The notes beneath the pieces were generated by a model. That model worked only from the letters and a program-made list of their open reading frames with translations. It was not told the origin of the DNA and made no database searches. Made by a program: the position numbers and the translations under genes. Shown one piece after another: positions 34,686 through 42,681 of a stretch of 64,000 nt of DNA (position 1 is its first letter; each line of letters opens with the position of its first letter). This DNA comes from Lepiota brunneoincarnata (lineage: Eukaryota; Basidiomycota; Agaricomycetes; Agaricales; Agaricaceae), in the NCBI GenBank assembly GCA_023014365.1, contig JAEBUN010000026.1:248001-312000 (forward strand). Direction: 5' to 3'.

Positions 34686-35715
34686 ATGGCCTCCTCCGCA
34701 AAAATCAATACACCCCCAACCTTTAATGGAGAGACCGACTACTTCCACCTCTGGAAGGATGCAGTACAACTATACATCGATGCAAAGCCAGGAGCCTTTC
34801 CCGATGACAAGACCAAGATACAATTCGCCCTTTCATACATGTCCACCGGCCCCACCGCAACATGGAGAGGAGCATTCTTGGAATCAAACAAAGAACTTGA
34901 TGGAAGCCAGACCCTTCCGACATGGAAGAAATTTCTCGAAGGACTCGATACATCCTTCGCCCCAAACAATGTCCCCGCCGACGCAATGGACAGAATCCGC
35001 CACCTCAAACAGAATGGACGATATATCGACGATTACATATCCCAGTTCCAGATACTTGCCTATCAGGCCGACCTTGGAGATGGAGTGGCGGCGGTCAACT
35101 ATTTCAAGAACGGGCTGGATCGCCCCGTCGCAATCAAGACAATTAGCCTCAATCCAGGAAACAAACTCAGCGACTGGTTCAAGCAAGCTCGAACAGCATA
35201 TCAAATACTACAAACTCAACGCGACTATATGCAAACTCGAGGAACTCCCTCGTTTCCAACGACTTCGCGCACTCGCCCATTTAAAGGGAAAAGAAATGCT
35301 TTTACGCGCCGTGTCCCACTGCCCTATCAAGCAACAGACCCTAACGCAATGGATATTGACCAACTCGCCGAAGCAGTCTACAACCTCGACTTTGAGGACG
35401 AGCCAGATCTACTCGCCGAGGAAGCTGATGAAGACGAGGAGACCGAAGAAGACAGACTCCACCAGTTGGTACAAGAACGCACCCGCGAAGCCCTCAATGC
35501 AATCCTCACGGACGCCCAAAGAAAGGATCTCAAAGAAAAGAGATGCTTCAACTGCCGCAAGACTGGACACTTCGCCCGCGAATGCCCCACCAAGAAGACA
35601 ATATATCGCCGATCCGAATTACCCCGCAATTTGGATGCCAGAAACCGGTCAAATGCGATATCCAGAAGAAGACAAGCAAGTTATAGGAAGAAGAATTCCC
35701 TATACAACATACTAG
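33949..35715 (+). CDS. Long overlapping ORF across leader and gag (uncertain)
   Basis: A 588-codon frame, one base ahead of gag. Its first 130 residues look protein-like: two copies of a 19-residue unit (SVDWDNAP core) and an acidic part (DYEESNSSDWSTTDSEPDF). The rest overlaps gag in another frame and looks like a shadow of C-rich, T-poor coding DNA. A2 lacks the start and keeps only pieces of the frame (5171-5533, 5909-6328). I list it because it is intact and long, not because it is shown to be expressed. A frame switch joining its N-terminus to gag is another reading. Confidence 0.3.
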   Translation: MVRRTESVDRSSTPLSVDWDNAPVSVVYRSSAPSSVDWDNAPASVVYSPSPSPSTSSLFTLSTNRNDPLATDYEESNSSDWSTTDSEPDFTPPPPRTLKRKQNLYPSLVHPLVPHRTLHNPPREFNVEQKTQDTQHPQHQFFNPYLNNHHLKELPPLPAQSSGSRFIEHLPHPPVLNPQQVQELATTLRNRNPQEHSHPSHHHLDHRYTHRLDPVPLYNPNHPKLAPLPGLFTLPTRNPQPLTLTIWPPPQKSIHPQPLMERPTTSTSGRMQYNYTSMQSQEPFPMTRPRYNSPFHTCPPAPPQHGEEHSWNQTKNLMEARPFRHGRNFSKDSIHPSPQTMSPPTQWTESATSNRMDDISTITYPSSRYLPIRPTLEMEWRRSTISRTGWIAPSQSRQLASIQETNSATGSSKLEQHIKYYKLNATICKLEELPRFQRLRALAHLKGKEMLLRAVSHCPIKQQTLTQWILTNSPKQSTTSTLRTSQIYSPRKLMKTRRPKKTDSTSWYKNAPAKPSMQSSRTPKERISKKRDASTAARLDTSPANAPPRRQYIADPNYPAIWMPETGQMRYPEEDKQVIGRRIPYTTY

Positions 35716-35810
35716 AAGATGCAACCGACGAGGAAGTCGAGGACATCTACGAACATTTTGCAAACGAATCCAACCACCCAGATGCCCCTCTGGTTAAGGA
35801 TTTTGCCTAA
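34686..35810 (+). CDS. Gag of element B
   Basis: 374 residues from an ATG in good context (AACAATATGGCC). Capsid region in the first 240 residues: LWKDAVQLYIDAKP, TATWRGAFLESNKEL, YISQFQILAYQADLG, GLDRPVAIKTISLNPG. An acidic linker follows (LLAEEADEDEETEEDRL). A CCHC knuckle is at residues 287-300 (C-F-N-C, H, C), then basic RRRQASYRKK. Gag forms the particle and binds genomic RNA. The stop TAA (35808-35810) lies just after a TTTT run; pol is in the -1 frame and has no ATG before protease, so pol is probably made by slippage here. Confidence 0.92.
   Translation: MASSAKINTPPTFNGETDYFHLWKDAVQLYIDAKPGAFPDDKTKIQFALSYMSTGPTATWRGAFLESNKELDGSQTLPTWKKFLEGLDTSFAPNNVPADAMDRIRHLKQNGRYIDDYISQFQILAYQADLGDGVAAVNYFKNGLDRPVAIKTISLNPGNKLSDWFKQARTAYQILQTQRDYMQTRGTPSFPTTSRTRPFKGKRNAFTRRVPLPYQATDPNAMDIDQLAEAVYNLDFEDEPDLLAEEADEDEETEEDRLHQLVQERTREALNAILTDAQRKDLKEKRCFNCRKTGHFARECPTKKTIYRRSELPRNLDARNRSNAISRRRQASYRKKNSLYNILEDATDEEVEDIYEHFANESNHPDAPLVKDFA
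35798..35810 (+). promoter_or_regulatory. Candidate -1 frameshift window, gag to pol
   Basis: The pol frame has a stop (TAA, 35795-35797) just before this window, and gag stops at its end. Any -1 shift must therefore happen in GGATTTTGCCTAA. Phe on TTT can slip one base back onto TTT. The same bases occur in A2 (about 6411-6423). Confidence 0.45.
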
Positions 35811-38800
35811 GGAGACTAGCCACCACGTCTAGCCCTCCACAAAGACCTCCTTCCCTTTCCTATTCACAAAATGATATTAATGTTGTAAAGTTACAGGAAT
35901 CGTCAGCACGCGTAATACATCTACCCTGTCGAATCCGAAAACACAAATTCACTAAGGAAGGACCCGAAAGCGTGGAACTACTCGCCCTACTCGACTCAGG
36001 AGCAGCAGGAAACTTCATTGACCCCGGAATGGTCAAACAACACTCATTCAAAACAACACCCCTCGATCGACCCATCGAAGTACGAAATGCCGATGGATCT
36101 GTTAACGAAAATGGAACAGCCACCCACTACACGACCCTCAACCTAACGGTTAACGGGAAGAATATGGAGATCAAACCAAAAGTAGTCTCCCTCGGAAGCC
36201 CAAGACTCATCCTTGGATTCCCTTGGCTTGCAGAACACAACCCAGACATCGACTGGGATGCCAAGCAACTACGCTGGAGAAACGAACGTTGGGACAACAC
36301 TATATTCCGAGAACTCATCCAATCCATGGAACCCGATTGGATCTACAACGACCAACTCAACCACATCTCCACACTAGAGCCCACAAGCTTCGAAGAAATC
36401 AACTTCAAAGCCTCCGCATCACAATTCCTCGCTGTACAACACGGAGGAAAGAAAAACGACGACCCAAGAAAAGTTGTACCCACAGAATTCCACGAATACC
36501 TCCCAGTATTTAGCAAGAAACAAGCCGAACGATTCCCCCCACAACGACCATGGGATCACAAAATTGAACTCAAAGAATCATTCAAACCAATTGCCATGAA
36601 GTCCTACCGACTCTCCCTCAATGAAGAAAAGGAACTTGACACGTTCCTAGAAGAAAACCTTCAAAAGGGATACATTCGACCATCCGAATCGCCAATGGCA
36701 TCACCTTTCTTCTTCGTAGGAAAGAAAGATGGAAAACTACGCCCCTGTCAAGACTACAGGTACCTCAACGAACATACCGTCAAAAATGCATACAACCTCC
36801 CCCTCATCTCTCATATTCTCGACAAACTTCGAGGATCAAAATACTTTACCAAACTCGACGTACGAGCAGGATACAACAACATCCGCATACGCAAAGGAGA
36901 TGAATGGAAAGGAGCCTTCAGGACACCCCGAGGATTATTCGAACCCACGGTTATGTTCTTTGGAATGTGTAACTCCCCAGCAACATTCCAAACCATGATG
37001 GACTCATTATTCCGGAAACTCATCGACAATGGAGGAGTAATCGTTTACATGGATGACATCCTCATTCACGCAAAAACAAAACAAGAACTTCGACGCCTCA
37101 CAAGAAAGGTACTCAAGATACTCAAGGACAACGATCTATACCTCAAAACCGAGAAATGCGAATTCGAACAACAACGACTCGAATATCTAGGAGTTATTAT
37201 CACTCCCGACTCAGTTTCGATGGACCCAGCAAAGCTCAAAGGCATCGCTGAATGGCCAACACCAACTACTCCGCGCGACGTACGAAAATTCATAGGATTT
37301 TGCAACTTCTATCGAAAATTCATACACCAATACGCCACATGGGCAAAACCTCTCAATGCCCTAATGTCCAAAACCAAGAAATTCGAATGGACAGAAGAAT
37401 GCCAGAACGCCTTCGATACCCTCAAGAGAAAATTCCAAAGCGAACCAGTATTAATGGTCCCCGACCGAGACAAACCCTTCGAAATCGAATGCGACGCATC
37501 ACTATTTGCATCAGGAGCAGTCCTACTTCAACGCGACAACAATGGAGTTAAACACCCAGTCGCATACTTCTCAAAAGGATTCTCACCAGCCGAACGCAAC
37601 TATCATTGCTCCGAACAGGAACTCTTCGCCATTATCCGAGCACTCAAAGAATGGCGTCACCACATAGAAGGATCATCACACAAGACCATTGTATGGTCAG
37701 ATCATGACAACCTTCGCCGCTGGAGAAAACCTGAAGACCTCAGCAGAAGACAAGCCCGATGGATTGCCTACATGCAACGATTCGACATCGAAATCCGACA
37801 TATCCCTGGAAAGAAAAATGGACCAGCAGATGCCCTTTCCAGACGACCCGATCATGAACCCAAGACAAGAGACAATAAACAGGTCGTTGCACTCCCTGAC
37901 AAATTCTTCACCCCAGAACAGCCACAACATATCCATATTATCGACGAAAACACTAAAAAGGAAATAAAAGAGCTGTGGAAGAAAAAGAAACAAACCGACA
38001 TCGCCCAAGAAGATGACTCAGGACACCCACGCGTTCAAGGAAAGCTATTTATACCACAAGATCTACACCTCAGACGCCGCTTACTGCAAAGAGTACATGA
38101 CTCACCCACCGCAGGACACCCAGGAATCGCAGAAACAACTAGAAAACTCCAGGAATACGCCTACTGGCCCGGGATGCGATCATTTGTCAAAAACTACGTC
38201 AAAGGATGTGGCGCTTGCCAACAATACAAGATCAATCGCCACCCCCTAAAACCACCGCTTCAACCTATCCCTGGACCCCGTTCTACCCGCCCATTCTCGA
38301 ACATCTCGATGGATCTTATCACAGACCTACCCCCGGACGGACCCCATGATTCTATACTGGTCGTGGTCGACCAGCTTACGAAGGGGATAATTCTAGAACC
38401 TACTGCGAAAACAGCCAACGCGGACAAGATCGCCGAAATTCTTATCAAACGGCTATTCTCTAGATTTGGCCTTCCCGAGAAAGTTCTCAGTGATCGCGAC
38501 CCCAGATTCGCTGCCAAATCCATGAAAGAATTCTACAAACAACTCGGAATCGAACAAGCACTCTCTACCGCCTACCACCCCCAGACAGACGGACAAACAG
38601 AGCGATTCAATCAAGAAATAGAACTCTACCTTGGCATCTATTGCTCATCGAACCCGAACAAATGGGTAAAGGCACTCCCACTCCTGGAATATGTCCACAA
38701 CTCGAAAACACATGCCGAACACCAACATACCCCATTTGAACTCCTCTATGGATCAAGCCCCAAAGGATTTCCGACCTCCGAGGAGCCAACGAACATTCCA

Positions 38801-39466
38801 GCAATAGGAGAGAAGTTTAAATACCTCGCCAAGATACGCCAAGAAGCCCAAGCTGCGCATGAACAAGCCAGACTAAAAATGGCTGCAAGATATAACCGGC
38901 CAGATATCAATCTAAAAGTTGGACAGAAGGTTTGGCTCGACAACCGCAACCTCCCAATTCAGTATGCCTCAAAGAAACTGGCCCAACGCCGAGAAGGTCC
39001 CTTCACCATAACAAGAAAACTCGGACCTGTTACCTACGAACTAAAATTACCCATCAAATGGAAGATCCACAACAAGTTTCATGCGAGCCTCCTAATGCCT
39101 GCAGAAGAGAACGACACACATGGGAAATACAACACAGCCCCACCACCCGACCTTGTAAATGGAGAAGAAGAATACGAGGTCGAGTCAATACTGCGCCACA
39201 GAAAATTCCGGAACAAGTATCAATTCCTAGTCAGATGGAAAGGATACCTTCCCACCGAGGATTCCTGGGAGCCAGAAGCAAACCTGGAGAACGCCAAGGA
39301 AGTCATTGAAGAATATAAAAGGGCCCACAAATTAGACAACCCCACCAATGACCCAACCACCCAACACTCGAGCAACCACTCCAGACCTCCCAGAGCCAGA
39401 CAACGATGGACGCCTTCTCATCCGGGAAAGAATCATATCCCTGGCGAACCGCGTCGAAGGAAATAG
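35811..39466 (+). CDS. Pol of element B: protease, RT, RNase H, integrase, chromodomain
   Basis: The frame is open from about 35798. The reading below counts from 35972 (1,164 residues), but pol likely starts by frameshift rather than at that GTG. Protease Asp at residue 8 (LDSGAAGNF). RT catalytic YMDD at 359-362. RNase H Asp near 508 (IECDASLFA). Integrase HHCC from His 709 (HDSPTAGHPG) to CGACQQYK. Catalytic Asp 781, Asp 841 and Glu 877 (35 residues apart, DD35E). Chromodomain at about 1068-1115 (YEVESILRH, FLVRWKGYL, DSWEPE). All catalytic residues are present and there are no stops. Chromodomains in such elements recognise histone marks and steer insertion. Confidence 0.95.
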
Positions 39467-40562
39467 CCAACCTAACCCTGCCACCGATACCGCTGACGAC
39501 CAACCAGACAGGACCAACAGTCCTTATATCATCCGGCATACCTTCCTTCCCTCCAACCAACCCGAGATACGATCCATCCTTTTACACGAAGTTCCCTTTC
39601 ATATTACCGGAACCCGTCTTAAACGCAGTCCAGCGATGGTACCCCTGGTCGACACCTGCTGGAAGACATTTACTGCTCTTCTGTATCACAAGCGCCTCGT
39701 CCACGACCGAACAACAGAATTCGAAAAACTATGCGCCACTATTCTTTCTAGCGCAACAGAGGAACAGGACCGCAATACCATTTCTGCCATGCTATCAACC
39801 GCTCTCACCGAATTCCCGTTCGAGAGTCCGATCCCAAGCCCGAGCAATGGAAGCGGAAGTCAGGACCGCCCTATCCTACCTATCGGGACCACCACCCAAC
39901 CTTCCAACCCTCCCATGGTGGATACGAGTAACCAACCATCAAGTGTTGTACAAGCTATATCTGCTTCTAATGACGCCCCCATCGGGACTACCACCACTCA
40001 CCTATCCACCGCCCGAACTCGCTGCAATTGCTGCCGTCGATTCGGCCATATCAAGGCAGGATGCCCGCGCTACCAATGTCGATATTGTCGAAAGATTGCC
40101 CCAGGCCATTACGAGAAGCACTGCGAGAGAAACCCTTACCAGCATCAACCCGCAAGTATGGTACCTGGCCTGTATCGCCGCCCACGAGGAATACCAAGCA
40201 GAGCTCGATCCCTCACACGCGAAACCACAAACAACAATATTCGACACATTGTTGCAAGCACCGAGCAGCGCCCCGCTTCAGCCAGACCCCTCCGCACCCG
40301 AATTCAAAATGCCCCCGTCGTCATTCCGACCACCAACGCCACCACCACATCTGCTAGTGGAAGCCACCGACTTCCTGAATCGATCCTTCGGCACACCCGC
40401 CACCATTCACTCCAGAGAACCCATCGTCATCGACCTCACCCAAGACCCGCCATCCCCAGACCACCAAGCTACCGAAGCGACTCCCCAGAACCCGACCCAT
40501 ACTTCGACTGGGACCCCATCGCTGAATCAAACATTACAGGAGAGCCTGTCGGATTATACTGA
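39348..40562 (+). CDS. Post-pol ORF a of element B: double zinc-knuckle protein
   Basis: 404 residues starting inside the last 120 bases of pol in a different frame. It has a helical middle (VDTCWKTFTALLYHKRLVHD, ATEEQDRNTISAMLSTALTE). Two zinc knuckles follow: residues 226-239 (CX2CX4HX4C) and 244-259 (CX2CX6HX4C, ending APGHYEKHC). The C-terminal half is Arg/Pro-rich. Element A, a diverged family, has the same pair of knuckles with the same spacing after its chromodomain, so this frame is likely real. It looks like a second nucleic-acid-binding protein, gag-like in its knuckles, placed after pol. How it would be translated from the genomic RNA is unknown; there may be a spliced or subgenomic transcript. 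Confidence 0.65.
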   Translation: MTQPPNTRATTPDLPEPDNDGRLLIRERIISLANRVEGNSQPNPATDTADDQPDRTNSPYIIRHTFLPSNQPEIRSILLHEVPFHITGTRLKRSPAMVPLVDTCWKTFTALLYHKRLVHDRTTEFEKLCATILSSATEEQDRNTISAMLSTALTEFPFESPIPSPSNGSGSQDRPILPIGTTTQPSNPPMVDTSNQPSSVVQAISASNDAPIGTTTTHLSTARTRCNCCRRFGHIKAGCPRYQCRYCRKIAPGHYEKHCERNPYQHQPASMVPGLYRRPRGIPSRARSLTRETTNNNIRHIVASTEQRPASARPLRTRIQNAPVVIPTTNATTTSASGSHRLPESILRHTRHHSLQRTHRHRPHPRPAIPRPPSYRSDSPEPDPYFDWDPIAESNITGEPVGLY

Positions 40563-40977
40563 GGATATGTCTGATGAGGACATCAGACCTTACAAAGGGG
40601 ATAATGTTATGAACAGTCCAGACCGGGAGGAACAAGAACTATTGTTCGACTTTACAAGATGGGTACAGGAGACTACAGACCAACTACGGGCACAAGAATA
40701 CGAAGACGAGGAAGGGGAATACTACACCGCCATGCAGGACCTGGCGAGAGAAGCAGGAATGGAGATAACCTTGGAGGATATATTGGAATACCCCGAGGAC
40801 GAGGAAGATAACCATGGATCAACCGATCCAACCTCCGATACGGATGGAAGTACCGAGAGAATGGAGAGCGAGAACGGAGAGGACTCCATGGAGATACAAT
40901 CGGGAGAAGGAGATTATGAGTCAGAGGAAAGCGATGGAACATCGCACAGCAGTAGCGAGAGTACTGACTCATTGTAA
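39406..40977 (+). CDS. Post-pol ORF b of element B: acidic protein ending inside the 3' LTR
   Basis: 523 residues, one frame ahead of ORF a and overlapping it for 1,157 bases. It contains PIVIDLTQDPPSP (residues 339-351), which fits a SUMO-interacting motif: hydrophobic core VIDLT followed by acidic and Ser residues. From about residue 400 it is encoded by the 3' LTR and becomes strongly acidic and helical (FDFTRWVQETTDQLRAQ, DLAREAGMEITLEDILEYPE), ending at 40977. The same tail is repeated in the 5' LTR (33065-33433). A2 keeps this frame with two stops. No family recognised. The protein-like tail and the motif argue that it is expressed; proof needs transcripts or codon statistics. Confidence 0.5.
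   Translation: MDAFSSGKESYPWRTASKEIANLTLPPIPLTTNQTGPTVLISSGIPSFPPTNPRYDPSFYTKFPFILPEPVLNAVQRWYPWSTPAGRHLLLFCITSASSTTEQQNSKNYAPLFFLAQQRNRTAIPFLPCYQPLSPNSRSRVRSQARAMEAEVRTALSYLSGPPPNLPTLPWWIRVTNHQVLYKLYLLLMTPPSGLPPLTYPPPELAAIAAVDSAISRQDARATNVDIVERLPQAITRSTARETLTSINPQVWYLACIAAHEEYQAELDPSHAKPQTTIFDTLLQAPSSAPLQPDPSAPEFKMPPSSFRPPTPPPHLLVEATDFLNRSFGTPATIHSREPIVIDLTQDPPSPDHQATEATPQNPTHTSTGTPSLNQTLQESLSDYTEDMSDEDIRPYKGDNVMNSPDREEQELLFDFTRWVQETTDQLRAQEYEDEEGEYYTAMQDLAREAGMEITLEDILEYPEDEEDNHGSTDPTSDTDGSTERMESENGEDSMEIQSGEGDYESEESDGTSHSSSESTDSL
40591..40604 (+). other. Polypurine tract of element B
   Basis: TACAAAGGGGATAA directly before the 3' LTR. A2 and A have similar tracts at the same place. Confidence 0.75.
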
Positions 40978-41302
40978 TATAAATAACGCTAGGATGCCAT
41001 CAGCCAGGATGTGCATCATGGTCAGGACTGCGCACGACCAGTAGAACAGCCAAGTAACCTATAACAAGTATATAGCACCTCATAGGTATATAAGGCCTGT
41101 ACAAGTAGAGATTAAAGCCCTAAGCTTTAATCTTGTTAACAGCGGTCGTTTACCTCTCTGCCTTAACTTGGCGTCTTCCCTCGTTATCTCATTGAGCGTG
41201 ATCCACTAAGCTCTATAAGGCCAACCGTCTCGGACACCTTGTAGAGTGATTGAAGGCCGTCTCCAGTTATCCTCGGATACAGAAGGAGCACGGATCATAA
41301 CA
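40605..41302 (+). repeat. 3' LTR of element B
   Basis: 698 bp, identical to the 5' LTR except at three positions (TGTG/TGCG near 41030, AACG/AACA near 41065, GCGC/GCGT near 41199), all C/T or G/A at CpG. It ends TCATAACA. Confidence 0.95.
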
Positions 41303-41307
41303 CCTGT
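41303..41307. repeat. Target-site duplication CCTGT, right copy (element B)
   Basis: Same five bases as 33056-33060. They form part of the copia protease active-site codons (IDTG/ASS) on the minus strand. Confidence 0.95.
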
Positions 41308-42306
41308 GTCTATAATCCAATGGAAACTATTAGATGATGTAAAGCATGCCTCAAAACCAGAAAGAGTACTTGCCACATGAGCCAACTCTGGCATCTTCTC
41401 CCCACTTTCCTCAACTCTGTGTGCCCCTGCTGTATTTGTCCCAACTTTGTCTTTGCAATCATGACACACTCTCACAATATGCCCCACTTTGCCACAGACA
41501 TAGCAAGTGACTACAACCTCTGGTGTCTTTGGTTTCCACTTTTTCTTTCCTCCAAAGCCTCCCACCATTGCCCAATTGGCTATCTCTGTTCACTTTTGAC
41601 AATTGAGGTCCTCATTTTGGAAGGCAGCAAGGACAGTTGACTTGGTCAATTTGTCCTGTAGCAGTAGTGCTATTGACAGGTGCCCATAGTCCTCTGGTAA
41701 TGCTCAAATCAACACCATGCATTGTAGTTCCTCATCAAGATTGGTAATGGGGAACTTGGTAGGACATAAATCCTGTATAGTTGCCATTGCCTTCTCTATT
41801 TGTGTCCCCAGATCAACTAATGATTCCTCATCATTCTTACAAATGGAGAAGAGATCATCATATGCATTGAATTGAGCACCAGGTTTCTTGGACTGATGCA
41901 CCTCCTCAAGCTTCTTCCACATTTCAACTGTATCCCCCACTAAATCTTGAACATGCACCCTCTGGTCATGATCCAGTAACAGATATATGTCACCAGCAGC
42001 CTTTTGCACCTTCAATTCCCAAGCATCTATATTCCCCTGATCTTTTCCAGGCTTTTTCTCCTTCCCACTGACCACATTCCACAATCCCTTTGACATCAAC
42101 CATGCCTGCATTTCACCTGACCACTCTCCATAGTTGGAGTTGGTAAGAGGTGTAATTCTAGCACTGACTGAGTCAGACATAGTGATATCCAATAAATCCC
42201 CAATAAACTCGCAATAAAAGCGCAATAAAATTGCAATAAACTTGCAATATGGTGGCAATAAGCCAATAGTCACAGTAGCAGCAATATGCAGCAGTATCCC
42301 CAGCAA
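41308..42306 (-). pseudogene. Copia gag and start of protease
   Basis: Minus strand. It starts near 42306 or at an inner Met (MSDSVSARITPL). The gag core has TPLTNSNYGEWSGEMQAWLM and a DLVGDTVEMWKKLEEVHQSK block typical of copia-type gag. After TGA codons at about 41701 and 41600 it continues with a basic stretch, a CCHC knuckle (C-Y-V-C, H, C with CX2CX4HX4C spacing) and the protease FHWIIDTG, where element B interrupts it. It would form the particle and cut the polyprotein; it is inactive. Confidence 0.85.
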
Positions 42307-42332
42307 TCAATGATTAAACTGGTGTAGAGCCG

Positions 42333-42344
42333 GGGCCCATAACC
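42333..42344 (-). other. Copia primer-binding site
   Basis: Minus-strand GGTTATGGGCCC directly after the LTR. It matches the copia-type site for a half-tRNA from the anticodon stem of initiator Met tRNA. Confidence 0.65.
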
Positions 42345-42681
42345 TGTTGAACTGAGTAGAGTCAATAGTATCAGTGACACACTGATCACTAGTCACTAGC
42401 TTGAGTTGATCAACAATCACTGATGTATTCACATGTTGTTAATAATAGTGTGATTTAATAAGCCCACTGATTTGGTCAAGTGTAAAGGTTCTTCATATGT
42501 AACTCCCCTTCACTTAATAGGATTTGGCTAGTCTAAGGTCCCATCCTGTCAAAATGGACATGAGGCATGAAACTCAGTGTCCACTAATTGACATCCCCAA
42601 GGGATGGGTGTACATAACAACTAACTACTTATATATTATAATTCATTACTAATAATAAGTGATCTGTCACCTTATTTAACA
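42345..42681 (-). repeat. 5' LTR of the copia element
   Basis: 337 bp on the minus strand, TGTTAAATAAGG to TTCAACA. TATATAAG box near 42630. No second copy in the window. Confidence 0.75.

Larger units (their letters stand above)
33061..41302 (+). mobile_element. Ty3/gypsy chromodomain retrotransposon B, intact and recent
   Basis: 8,242 bp, with 698-bp LTRs that differ at three positions, 5-bp target duplications, PBS, PPT, full gag, full pol and two uninterrupted overlapping ORFs after pol. Low divergence between the LTRs and no stops in any frame expected to be coding indicate a recent insertion, possibly still active. A2 is its decayed sister. Confidence 0.96.
32186..42681 (-). mobile_element. 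Ty1/copia retrotransposon, split by element B and cut in integrase
   Basis: Minus strand: LTR (42681-42345), half-tRNA PBS, gag with CCHC knuckle, protease, then element B (33061-41302), then the rest of protease, pre-integrase and the integrase core as far as GIARQYA near 32186. RT, RNase H and the 3' LTR are missing. The sequence 32092-32185 is not copia and separates it from element C. Protease is restored exactly when B and one CCTGT are taken out. Confidence 0.85.

Noticed and set aside
34723..35204. Several minus-strand frames opposite gag of element B
   Set aside because: Shadows of gag; the same frames appear opposite gag of A2 with stops.
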